Shown here: positions 1-5,309 of the stretch, in pieces
How the letters are laid out: the number at the start of each line of letters is the position of its first letter
Position numbering within the stretch: position 1 is the first letter of the stretch
NCBI GenBank assembly: GCA_905205195.1
Contig: CAJLCS010000107.1
Span: 1 to 5,309, forward strand
Origin: an uncultured Eubacteriales bacterium
Lineage (GTDB): Bacteria; Bacillota; Clostridia; Oscillospirales; Oscillospiraceae
Direction of reading: 5' to 3'
DNA: 5,309 bases
Position numbers and translations under genes: made by a program
Notes under the pieces: model-generated
Seen by the model: the letters and a program-made list of their open reading frames with translations, nothing else
What the model was told of the DNA's origin: nothing
The model's database searches: none

Positions 1-471
1 GCCGGAACAACGGCGCTGGACTCCGTCACAGCGGAGGTCGATTCCGAACTGGACGAATTTCCCGCCCACTACGAGGTGGAGCTGCACACGGCGTGGGGCG
101 AGTTCGAGTATCTGGTGGACGCTTACACGGGAAAGGTGATCAGCGGGCAAAAGGACCTGCCGTCCACCGTTTCCGCTCGGAATGACACGGTAAAAAAGCC
201 CTCCCAGCCCGTCAGCCCGCCTGCCCAGTCCTCCCATCCCGCCCAGCCGTCCGGCAGCGCGGACATCGGTCACGCCAAGGCAAAATCTATTGCCCTGAAT
301 CACGCAGGTGTGAGCGAAAACGAAGCGTATGACATGGATATCGAACTGGACGATGAGGATGGAATACTCGTCTACGAGGTCGAGTTCAAATCCGGCAATA
401 TGGAATATGACTACGAGATCAACGCCGCCACCGGCGCGATCCTCAAGCATGAGTCGGAGTTGGATGACTGA
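1..471 (+). CDS. PepSY-domain protein, C-terminal part (5' end outside window)
   Basis: The frame is open from the first base and stops at TGA 469-471, giving 156 residues. A GTG at 76 could be read as a start, but it has no ribosome binding site and sits inside a conserved-looking strand (YEVEL), so the true start lies upstream of the window. Two PepSY-type units are visible. The first, truncated at the left, covers residues 1-48 (YEVEL, then FEYLVDAYTGKVIS). The second covers about 88-152 (AKSIALNHAG, then YEVEF, then YDYEINAATGAILK). A Pro/Ser/Gln-rich linker (about 50-87) joins them. PepSY domains are known from extracytoplasmic and membrane-linked proteins, including M4 peptidase propeptides, and some are proposed to inhibit peptidases; the substrate here is unknown. 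Both units are strongly acidic. No peptidase motif or membrane segment is visible, but the N-terminus, where a signal peptide or anchor would be, is missing. The family call is firm; a specific function is not. Confidence 0.88.
   Translation, partial: AGTTALDSVTAEVDSELDEFPAHYEVELHTAWGEFEYLVDAYTGKVISGQKDLPSTVSARNDTVKKPSQPVSPPAQSSHPAQPSGSADIGHAKAKSIALNHAGVSENEAYDMDIELDDEDGILVYEVEFKSGNMEYDYEINAATGAILKHESELDD
148..261 (+). other. Pro/Ser-rich interdomain linker in the PepSY protein
   Basis: Residues about 50-87 of the visible PepSY protein are rich in Pro, Ser, Gln and Ala (for example KKPSQPVSPPAQSSHPAQP) and separate the two PepSY units. Such composition is typical of flexible, extended extracytoplasmic linkers. 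No fold is expected here. Confidence 0.7.
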
Positions 472-594
472 CGCGCAAAGCACTCCAGTAAAGCATATTT
501 GGATTACTTTCGGATCGTGTATTAGGCAATAGGTTGAAAGGGACTCCCTTGACCGTCTTTGCAGTCAAGGGAGTCCACTTTACATATATTGCGA
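472..594. other. Convergent intergenic region
   Basis: These 123 bases lie between the stop of the + strand PepSY gene and the stop of the - strand surface-protein gene. It contains the hairpin annotated separately. The remainder (472-536 and 582-594) is more AT-rich than the flanking genes, and I see no promoter, small gene or repeat in it. Confidence 0.8.
537..581. terminator. Probable bidirectional intrinsic terminator
   Basis: The arms GGACTCCCTTGAC (541-553) and GTCAAGGGAGTCC (564-576) are perfect 13-bp inverted repeats around a 10-base loop. Four more pairs form outside (AAAG 537-540 with CTTT 578-581) if A577 is bulged. The hairpin lies between two convergent genes, about 14 bases past the stop of the - strand gene and about 65 bases past the stop of the + strand gene, so it can serve both. 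The T-tract is weak on either side (CTTT then mixed bases), so termination may be incomplete or need help. No free energy was computed. Confidence 0.8.
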
Positions 595-3500
595 TTACTT
601 CTCCGCGTACAGCCGCCACAGGAAGGTCACGATCTGTGCTCTCGTGCAGCCGCTGCCGGGGCTGAAGGTGGAGCTCGTTGTGCCGTTGGTGATGCCGTTG
701 TCCGTGGCCCACTTCACCGCTTCGGCGTAGTAGGCATCGGCGGCCACATCGCTGAAGGCAGGCGCGCCGTCGGCGGATGCCTTGGATGCCCGGAACAGGA
801 AGGTCATGCCCTGAGCTCGGGTGCAGGTCGCATCGGGGGTGAACCGGCCGTCAGCCGTGCCGGTGGTGATGCCCTGGCTCAGCGCCCAACGGACGGCCTC
901 CGCATAGTAAGCGTCACCGGAAACGTCCGCCAGATCCATCGCGTAATTCACCACCGGAGAACCGGCGGCCCGCCACAGGAAGGTGACGATCTGGGCCCGG
1001 GTGCAGGGCTGGTTGGGGCCAAAAAGGTCATTGCCGATGCCGCCGGTGATGCCCTTCTTCTGCGCCCACTTCACGGCTTCGTAGTAATAAGCGTCGATGG
1101 GAACGTCCTGGAGGGGACTGACCTTCACTTCCTCTACGAAAACGGCTTTGACCTCCACCTTCCCGGCGGGCATGATGAAGGTGAATTTGCCGTCGCCCTT
1201 GTCGGTCAGTTCAAGCTCCTTGCCGTCTTTGTCAAGCACCTTGAGGCTGTCCAGCTCGTAGCCCGCGTCCGGCTTCACCGTGACGGTCACACGGTCGCCT
1301 TGGCTGGCGTTCTTCGGGCTGACGCTCACGCTACCGTTTTCCGTCTTGTCCGGAATTCCGACGGCATAGCTGGGATCGGAGTCATCCCGGTCGGACGAGG
1401 ACGATCCGCCGTCCCTCGACCAGTTCGCCGTGACGGTCACGCTGCCGTCCGGCATGGTGAAGGTGGTTTCGGCGGCGTTGGGATCATCAAAGGCAACATT
1501 GCTGCCGGACGTCCAGCCGTTGAAGGTGTAGCCGTCGCGGCTGCCCGCGCGGACGGTGACAACTCTGCCCGCCGCGTAATTCCCCGCGCCGGAGCTCTGC
1601 GCATAGCTGCCGTTCACAGTGACGGCATACTGGGTCTGCCGGGTGATCAGCGCCAGCTGCTGCGCGGATTCGTTGCCCGCGCTGTCCTTCGCGCTGAGGG
1701 AGAGAATGCCGGAGTTTGTATTCAGCGTACCGGGGACGGCAAAGCGGCCCTTGCTGTCGGCATAGATCGTTTCCGTTCCGCCGTAAAGGATCTCGCTGCC
1801 AGCGTCCGCCGTGCCGGTAATGGTGTACTCGCCGGTGTCCCGATTGGCGAAGAACACCGGGTCGGAGAGGGTCAGCACGGGAGGCGTCACGTCGCGACTC
1901 ACCAGCAGGAATACGTTGGTCACGTCCTTAGCAGAGCTGTTTTCAACCATGCCGTCGATCTTGAGCATCAGACTGCCTTCAAAAGTGGGAATTTTATAGG
2001 TACCATTAGTCTCCTGCGTGATTTCATCAGTGGTGTCCATCCGTGTGACCTTATAGGTGACATTCTCCGTCGAGCAGCTTACCGCCAGCACATCATTGTC
2101 CTTGCCGCCCACATAGGCATGGTACACGCCGTTCTCGTCCGCGCTGACGATGGTGCCGTTCACGTTGAGCGTCATAGTCAATTCCTGGTACTTCGGCAGA
2201 AACACTCCATCGTCGGCAGACTGCGTTTCCTCGCTGTAATACTTGCTGCCCTTAAATGCACTATTCGGATTCACCGTAGTTTCGCCCGCGGCACTTGTGC
2301 TCTTCGATTCCTCAAGCCCCGTGGAAACGAGCTTGTAGGCGCTCACGCCGATTCTGTAATGCTCGTTCTCCTTGAGATTATTGGCGTTAGTAAACTCAGC
2401 AGGGTTCTCTTCGCTGACCTTAACGGCACCCCCGCCCACGGTCAGCGCCATGTCGATGGAGGTGGCTGGCTGTCCATTTTCGTCGGGTTTTTTAAGGTCA
2501 TAGCCGAAGCCGGTGTCCTTCCACTCGCCTTTTGAATCCCGCTGATAGACCGTCACGCGGTAGCCGTCGGCGCCAGTCACGGCATCCCACGAAGCGCGCA
2601 TCACCTCGTTGCCGACAAAGGTCAGCGTAACGCTTGCCGGAGCAGCAGGCTGATTGTCGTTTGTATAGGACACCGTGGTGTCAGACTGCCAGCTGTCAAT
2701 GGCGGCAAGGGCGTTCACAGTTTCGATCTTTCCGTTCTCATCGGTGACCTCAACGCTCTTTTTCGTCATTAAGAAAGAGGTCACATAGTATTCGCCCGTG
2801 GGCGCGTGCGTACCGCTGGGGGGAACAGTGACGGAAATGGCTTGGGCTTGGATATCCGTCACAATTTGCTCGTCGATCAAGTAGTCCGCGCCGCCCTTTT
2901 CCTCGGCAAGATAGGTGCGCAGGGTATACTCTGTGTCCATTTCGGCGTATTCGACCAGGCCGGACACCTTATTCGAATTCGAATCCAACTCCAGAAACAG
3001 CTTTTCAAACGGTGTAACGGCAACTCCCTTAGATTTGTCCGTTACAAGCGTAAGGGAACCTGTGTTGACCTCATAAGTCCCGCCATTCTTCAGCCGCAGG
3101 AGTGCTACGCGGTATTTGTTTCCGTCAGCATGCTCGATAAGGTCGGTGCCCGCGTTGATCTCCGCGTTGGGATCGATCGTGCCGATCTCCTCTTCGCTCA
3201 CGCCTTCCGCGCCTTCCTTTTTCACCCAGTTGATCTTGATGGAGTCATTCTCACCTTGTCTCTTAACAGACAGTTTGTCCTTGATATCCTCCTCGCTCAC
3301 GCTCTCGCCAAACGCCAGCAGGATATACGGCGTTTCCTCCCCATTGGCGGTTACCTCAATTGTCGTAGAGTTTTCACTGCTGCCGTTCGTGAGCACAACG
3401 GGCTCCAGAGCCGTCAGCACCAGAGCCTCCTCACCGTCCTCAAGCGACACCGCCTGCACGACGGGCGTCACGCCGTGGTCCTCCCATTTCCACTCGGGCA

Positions 3501-5309
3501 GCTTTTTGATCAGCTTGCCCTCAAGACCCCATCCCTTACCATTTTCGAAGTTGGTTTTGATGATATTCGGAAGAATGACCCACGCGCGCACATCATAGAG
3601 CCAGTTCGTCGACTGTGCCATCGCGCCGAGGTAGACATTGGTGTTATTGAACGCCTGCTTCATGCCCTCGCTGACGCTGACGTTGCTGATCGGAAATTCC
3701 GTCTGTCCGCCGATGATCAGCTGAATATCCGTTTGCGACAGCTTTACCCCTCGGAGGCAGGGGATAAAGAAATTACTGGGGATCTGCAAGATGCCCTGCA
3801 CCTTGCCGTTGGCGCCGATGCCGAGATACAATTTGTCCTTGTTCTTATTCACGCCGCCGAAGGCCCCCAGCTCGATGGAGGAGTCCAGAACGATCACATC
3901 AAGCTCTGTACTCGGCAGATTGAGCTCAAGCGCCTCCGAGCCGACGAGATAGACGCCCTCGTAGTCCGTGCCGTTATAAGTCCGCTTCTGCCCGTTGAGC
4001 TTGAGGGCGTAGCCAAAGCTCTTAATGATCTGCGCGCTCTCGCCCGCGCCGACGATACCGACATCCGTCGCCGTGAGGGAGATCTCACTCGGGCCGATCA
4101 CCACGTCCCCCGTACCCTCGATGAGGTGGAGATAGGTGCCCGTCAGCGTGCCGCGCAGCTTGATGGGCGGAATGCCGCGGTAATCGCCGTTCACCGTTTT
4201 TGCCAGATCCATGAAGCCCGCGCCGCCGCCGTTGAGCTGACCAACGGGAATGGGCGGAATAAGGGGGATGCCGGGGCTTGCCTTGACATAGAAATACAGC
4301 GTGTTAGGCAGCAGGCTGCCGTCCTTTTTGCTGCGCGTCAGCTCCAGCTCCGCCTTGGTCTCAAAGAGGTCAAAGACGTTCAGCTCCAGTTCAAAGGCGT
4401 AGAGCTCATCATCCTTGAAGGTGTTGACCTCGCCCTTGACATCGGCAAGCTCCAGCGCCATCATCTTCGCGGTGGTAAAGCTGCCCGTGGCGTGGACGCC
4501 GTTGACCTTGAATTCATTTCCCTTCAAGCCGTAGCCCAGCTTTTTCATCGTAAATTCCGCGCCCTCGAAGATGGTCTGAAAGCCGATCTCGCCGCTGAAC
4601 ACAAGGTTTCCCGCCACGTCGGCGGTGGCCTTTTCCAGCGTCACCGTGGCGTAGGGGATGTCCACGTAGACGATGGCATCGTTGTTACCGGGGTCAATAC
4701 CAAATGTAAAGCCGTCCCTTGTAAGCTCGATCTTCAGATCCTTACCACTGCCTTTGGGCTGGTAGAATTTGAAGGTCGGCGCGCTCAAGCTCACGCCGCT
4801 TTGCTCCACGGTTCCGTCCTTTTTAATGACAAGACTTCCCTTCGTCTTATCCCACGTTGCCGTGACGGAGGGGGACAGCAGCGCCGCCCCGCCGGTAAAG
4901 GTGAAGTCTTCTCCGTTTTTGCTCTCATAATCGCCGTTGATGAGGGCGACGGGCTCTCCGTACCGCTTTTTCAGCGCCGAAAGCGCCGCGTCGTCGGCCA
5001 CGTGTTCCACCGTCACGCCGCTGCCGCTGGAGAAAACGGCCAGCCGCTTGGCACTGATGGAGATATTCACCTTGTCCGGGTTGGTGGGGATGGGCTGCGT
5101 CAGCTTTGTCAGGTTGCGGAAGCCCCAAAGGAAACGCCGGGGATTCGCGCTGTTATTTTCATCACCGAAATAAAAACCGACCTCATTCCCGCACTCCACC
5201 CGGGTGTCGCCGGGGCGGCTGGCAGGCGTTACGCTGACCCTGTCCGGCAGGTAAGCCTTGATGGTGCCGTTTTTATAGTATTCCGACAGTCCCACAAAGG
5301 GATTGGCCC
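595..5309 (-). CDS. Giant modular SLH-anchored surface protein (5' end outside window)
   Basis: One uninterrupted frame runs from the right edge to TAA at 595-597, encoding about 1570 residues. A GTG at 5293-5295 could be called as start, but the frame stays open through it to the edge (Ala-Asn-Pro-Phe-Val), with no ribosome binding site and no signal peptide after it. I therefore treat it as an internal valine, number residues from it, and regard the N-terminus as missing. Order: 1-607 beta-rich sequence of unknown family; 608-880 beta-sandwich-like modules; 885-1008 FN3-like; 1011-1136 unassigned; 1137-1218 Ig-like; 1223-1293 and 1310-1387 InlB B-repeat-like; 1392-1566 three SLH domains. 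SLH domains bind pyruvylated secondary cell-wall polymer, so the protein should sit on the cell surface, anchored at its C-terminus. No catalytic domain is recognised. Adhesin, S-layer-associated or polymer-binding roles are all possible. Only six cysteines are visible, and there is no LPxTG sorting motif. Confidence 0.92.
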   Translation of the reverse strand, partial: ANPFVGLSEYYKNGTIKAYLPDRVSVTPASRPGDTRVECGNEVGFYFGDENNSANPRRFLWGFRNLTKLTQPIPTNPDKVNISISAKRLAVFSSGSGVTVEHVADDAALSALKKRYGEPVALINGDYESKNGEDFTFTGGAALLSPSVTATWDKTKGSLVIKKDGTVEQSGVSLSAPTFKFYQPKGSGKDLKIELTRDGFTFGIDPGNNDAIVYVDIPYATVTLEKATADVAGNLVFSGEIGFQTIFEGAEFTMKKLGYGLKGNEFKVNGVHATGSFTTAKMMALELADVKGEVNTFKDDELYAFELELNVFDLFETKAELELTRSKKDGSLLPNTLYFYVKASPGIPLIPPIPVGQLNGGGAGFMDLAKTVNGDYRGIPPIKLRGTLTGTYLHLIEGTGDVVIGPSEISLTATDVGIVGAGESAQIIKSFGYALKLNGQKRTYNGTDYEGVYLVGSEALELNLPSTELDVIVLDSSIELGAFGGVNKNKDKLYLGIGANGKVQGILQIPSNFFIPCLRGVKLSQTDIQLIIGGQTEFPISNVSVSEGMKQAFNNTNVYLGAMAQSTNWLYDVRAWVILPNIIKTNFENGKGWGLEGKLIKKLPEWKWEDHGVTPVVQAVSLEDGEEALVLTALEPVVLTNGSSENSTTIEVTANGEETPYILLAFGESVSEEDIKDKLSVKRQGENDSIKINWVKKEGAEGVSEEEIGTIDPNAEINAGTDLIEHADGNKYRVALLRLKNGGTYEVNTGSLTLVTDKSKGVAVTPFEKLFLELDSNSNKVSGLVEYAEMDTEYTLRTYLAEEKGGADYLIDEQIVTDIQAQAISVTVPPSGTHAPTGEYYVTSFLMTKKSVEVTDENGKIETVNALAAIDSWQSDTTVSYTNDNQPAAPASVTLTFVGNEVMRASWDAVTGADGYRVTVYQRDSKGEWKDTGFGYDLKKPDENGQPATSIDMALTVGGGAVKVSEENPAEFTNANNLKENEHYRIGVSAYKLVSTGLEESKSTSAAGETTVNPNSAFKGSKYYSEETQSADDGVFLPKYQELTMTLNVNGTIVSADENGVYHAYVGGKDNDVLAVSCSTENVTYKVTRMDTTDEITQETNGTYKIPTFEGSLMLKIDGMVENSSAKDVTNVFLLVSRDVTPPVLTLSDPVFFANRDTGEYTITGTADAGSEILYGGTETIYADSKGRFAVPGTLNTNSGILSLSAKDSAGNESAQQLALITRQTQYAVTVNGSYAQSSGAGNYAAGRVVTVRAGSRDGYTFNGWTSGSNVAFDDPNAAETTFTMPDGSVTVTANWSRDGGSSSSDRDDSDPSYAVGIPDKTENGSVSVSPKNASQGDRVTVTVKPDAGYELDSLKVLDKDGKELELTDKGDGKFTFIMPAGKVEVKAVFVEEVKVSPLQDVPIDAYYYEAVKWAQKKGITGGIGNDLFGPNQPCTRAQIVTFLWRAAGSPVVNYAMDLADVSGDAYYAEAVRWALSQGITTGTADGRFTPDATCTRAQGMTFLFRASKASADGAPAFSDVAADAYYAEAVKWATDNGITNGTTSSTFSPGSGCTRAQIVTFLWRLYAEK
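598..1122 (-). repeat. Three tandem SLH domains (cell-wall anchor)
   Basis: These encode residues 1392-1566. SLH1 is about 1394-1442 (LQDVPIDAYYYEAVKWA, GIT, CTRAQIVTFLWR), SLH2 about 1453-1502 (LADVSGDAYYAEAVRWA, GIT, CTRAQGMTFLFR) and SLH3 about 1513-1561 (FSDVAADAYYAEAVKWA, GIT, CTRAQIVTFLWR). In well-studied SLH trimers a TRAE-type motif in each repeat helps bind the wall polymer, and TRAQ is an accepted variant. Here all three repeats carry TRAQ preceded by cysteine. Three complete repeats match the usual number for a functional anchor, and the protein ends five residues after the last one. Confidence 0.96.
1123..1368 (-). other. Divergent InlB B-repeat-like domain, second copy
   Basis: Encodes residues about 1310-1391, just before the SLH block. 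It reads YAVGIPDKTENGSVSVSP, then GDRVTVTVKPDAGYELDSL, and ends FIMPAGKVEVKAVF. This is the familiar pattern of divergent InlB B-repeat domains: an NGSVSVSP strand, GDxVTVTVxPxxGY, and a closing FxMPxxxVxVxAxF. Such modules are common stalk elements in Gram-positive surface proteins. No enzymatic role is expected. Confidence 0.85.
1369..1410 (-). other. Gly/Ser/Asp-rich linker between InlB-like modules
   Basis: Encodes residues about 1296-1309 (GGSSSSDRDDSDPS). It is short, hydrophilic and low in complexity, and separates the two InlB B-repeat-like modules. It probably acts as a flexible hinge; the Asp-rich part could bind cations, but no recognised calcium-loop consensus is present. Confidence 0.7.
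1417..1629 (-). other. Divergent InlB B-repeat-like domain, first copy
   Basis: Encodes residues about 1223-1293: YAVTVNGSYAQSSGAGNYAAG, then VVTVRAGSRDGYTFNGW, and closing FTMPDGSVTVTANW. The GYTFNGW turn and the FTMPxxxVTVTANW end are characteristic of the InlB B-repeat/Flg_new type family found in Clostridia and Listeria surface proteins. It is about 70 residues long, normal for the family, and appears intact. Confidence 0.87.
1642..1887 (-). other. Bacterial Ig-like domain
   Basis: Encodes residues about 1137-1218. It opens with TPPVLTLSDP, continues EYTITGTADAGSEILYGG and IYADSKGRFAVPG, and closes SLSAKDSAGNES. The ITGTADAGSxI and AxDxAGNES signatures resemble the Big_6-type bacterial Ig family, which usually forms stalk segments in surface proteins. 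The exact family assignment is by eye. Confidence 0.75.
1888..2265 (-). other. Unassigned beta-rich module
   Basis: Encodes residues about 1011-1136, between the FN3-like and Ig-like modules. Alternating hydrophobic strands are visible (LTMTLNVNGTIVSA, VYHAYVGG, VTYKVTRM, LMLKIDGMV, VFLLVSRD), and it holds Cys1074, one of only three cysteines outside the SLH repeats. I do not recognise a family. It is probably another beta-sandwich. Confidence 0.5.
2272..2643 (-). other. Fibronectin type III-like domain
   Basis: Encodes residues about 885-1008. It starts APASVTLTF, then has the FN3-typical ASWDAVTGADGYRVTVYQ (Trp903, GYxVxV) and a late HYRIGVSAYKLV strand. At about 124 residues it is longer than the usual 85-100, with an inserted segment around residues 926-970. 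FN3 modules in bacterial surface proteins generally act as spacers or in polymer binding. Confidence 0.75.
2656..3474 (-). other. Beta-sandwich-like spacer region, family unknown
   Basis: Encodes residues about 608-880. It looks like two or three modules of 80-130 residues: one around 635-760 (TTIEVTANG, PYILLAFGESVSEEDI, KYRVALLRLKNGGTYEV) and one around 775-870 (SGLVEYAEMDTEYTLRTYLA, ISVTVPPSG, GEYYVTSFLM). The strand pattern and position before an FN3-like domain suggest Ig- or FN3-like folds, but no diagnostic motif is visible. Glu and Lys are frequent, and it is less GC-rich at DNA level than the SLH region. Confidence 0.45.
3475..5295 (-). other. Long beta-rich N-terminal region, family unknown
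   Basis: Encodes residues 1-607. Hydrophobic and polar residues alternate in strand-like runs of 10-20 residues over most of its length (IVYVDIPYATVTLEK, LYAFELELNVFDLFETKAEL, IKLRGTLTGTYLHLIEG, IQLIIGG). In the middle, residues 342-364 form a Pro/Gly-rich turn (GIPLIPPIPVG, then LNGGGAGF). The run suggests one large continuous beta structure rather than separate small Ig modules. I do not recognise the family. There is no catalytic signature and no hydrophobic transmembrane segment. Cysteines are limited to 35 and 513. Confidence 0.5.

Noticed and set aside
76..78. GTG as start of the PepSY gene
   Set aside because: The frame is open upstream to the window edge, there is no Shine-Dalgarno sequence before it, and starting here would cut a PepSY beta strand.
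443..712. An 89-codon - strand frame spanning the intergenic hairpin
   Set aside because: It overlaps the ends of both real genes and the terminator, in a different frame from the SLH gene, and its His/Arg-rich product resembles no protein family.
559..2535. A 658-codon open frame on the + strand, antisense to the surface-protein gene
   Set aside because: Its codons lie exactly opposite those of the - strand gene. It stays open because the real gene rarely uses TTA, CTA or TCA, and it ends where the sense strand uses a TCA serine. It starts inside the terminator loop, its product is a Gly/Arg/Val/Ala-rich sequence with no domain, and the opposite strand has clear SLH, InlB-like and Ig-like modules.
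2971..2984. 14-bp perfect palindrome ATTCGAATTCGAAT, a possible operator
   Set aside because: It lies well inside the coding sequence and simply encodes the repeated Ser-Asn of DSNSNK. The repeat of TCGAAT explains the palindrome.
3116..3598. A 160-codon + strand frame
   Set aside because: It is antisense to the spacer modules of the surface protein, Ser/Pro/Leu-rich, with no recognisable domain and no convincing ribosome binding site.

Overview
The window most likely comes from a moderately GC-rich Gram-positive anaerobe of the class Clostridia, probably an Oscillospiraceae-type gut lineage (relatives of Oscillibacter or Flavonifractor). The basis is the style of the S-layer homology (SLH) repeats (YYxEAVKWA, then GIT, then CTRAQ, then VTFLWR), their pairing with InlB-like repeats, and a neighbouring double-PepSY protein. 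This placement is inference from family resemblance, not from a marker gene.

Layout: two genes converge on a short intergenic region, and both are cut by the window edges. On the + strand, positions 1-471 hold the C-terminal 156 residues of a protein with two PepSY-type domains joined by a Pro/Ser-rich linker. Positions 472-594 are non-coding and contain a perfect 13-bp hairpin (541-576, extendable to 537-581) that probably terminates transcription from both sides. On the - strand, essentially all the rest (5309 down to 595) is one very long reading frame: the C-terminal part, about 1570 residues, of a giant modular cell-surface protein. Its start lies beyond the right edge of the window.

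Order of the surface protein from N to C (residue 1 = the GTG codon at 5293-5295, probably an internal valine): about 600 residues of beta-rich sequence of unrecognised family; beta-sandwich-like modules (608-880); a fibronectin type III-like module (about 885-1008); an unassigned beta module (about 1011-1136); a bacterial Ig-like module (about 1137-1218); two divergent InlB B-repeat-like modules split by a Ser/Asp linker (about 1223-1387); and three SLH domains (about 1392-1566) that end the protein. The plan is an exposed N-terminal part, a stalk of beta modules, and a C-terminal non-covalent anchor to secondary cell-wall polymer.

The two genes are convergent, so they are not an operon. Both products are probably extracytoplasmic, but nothing in the sequence shows that they work together. 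I see no RNA gene, mobile element, CRISPR array or defence system. The most interesting unexplained part is the roughly 600-residue N-terminal region of the surface protein.
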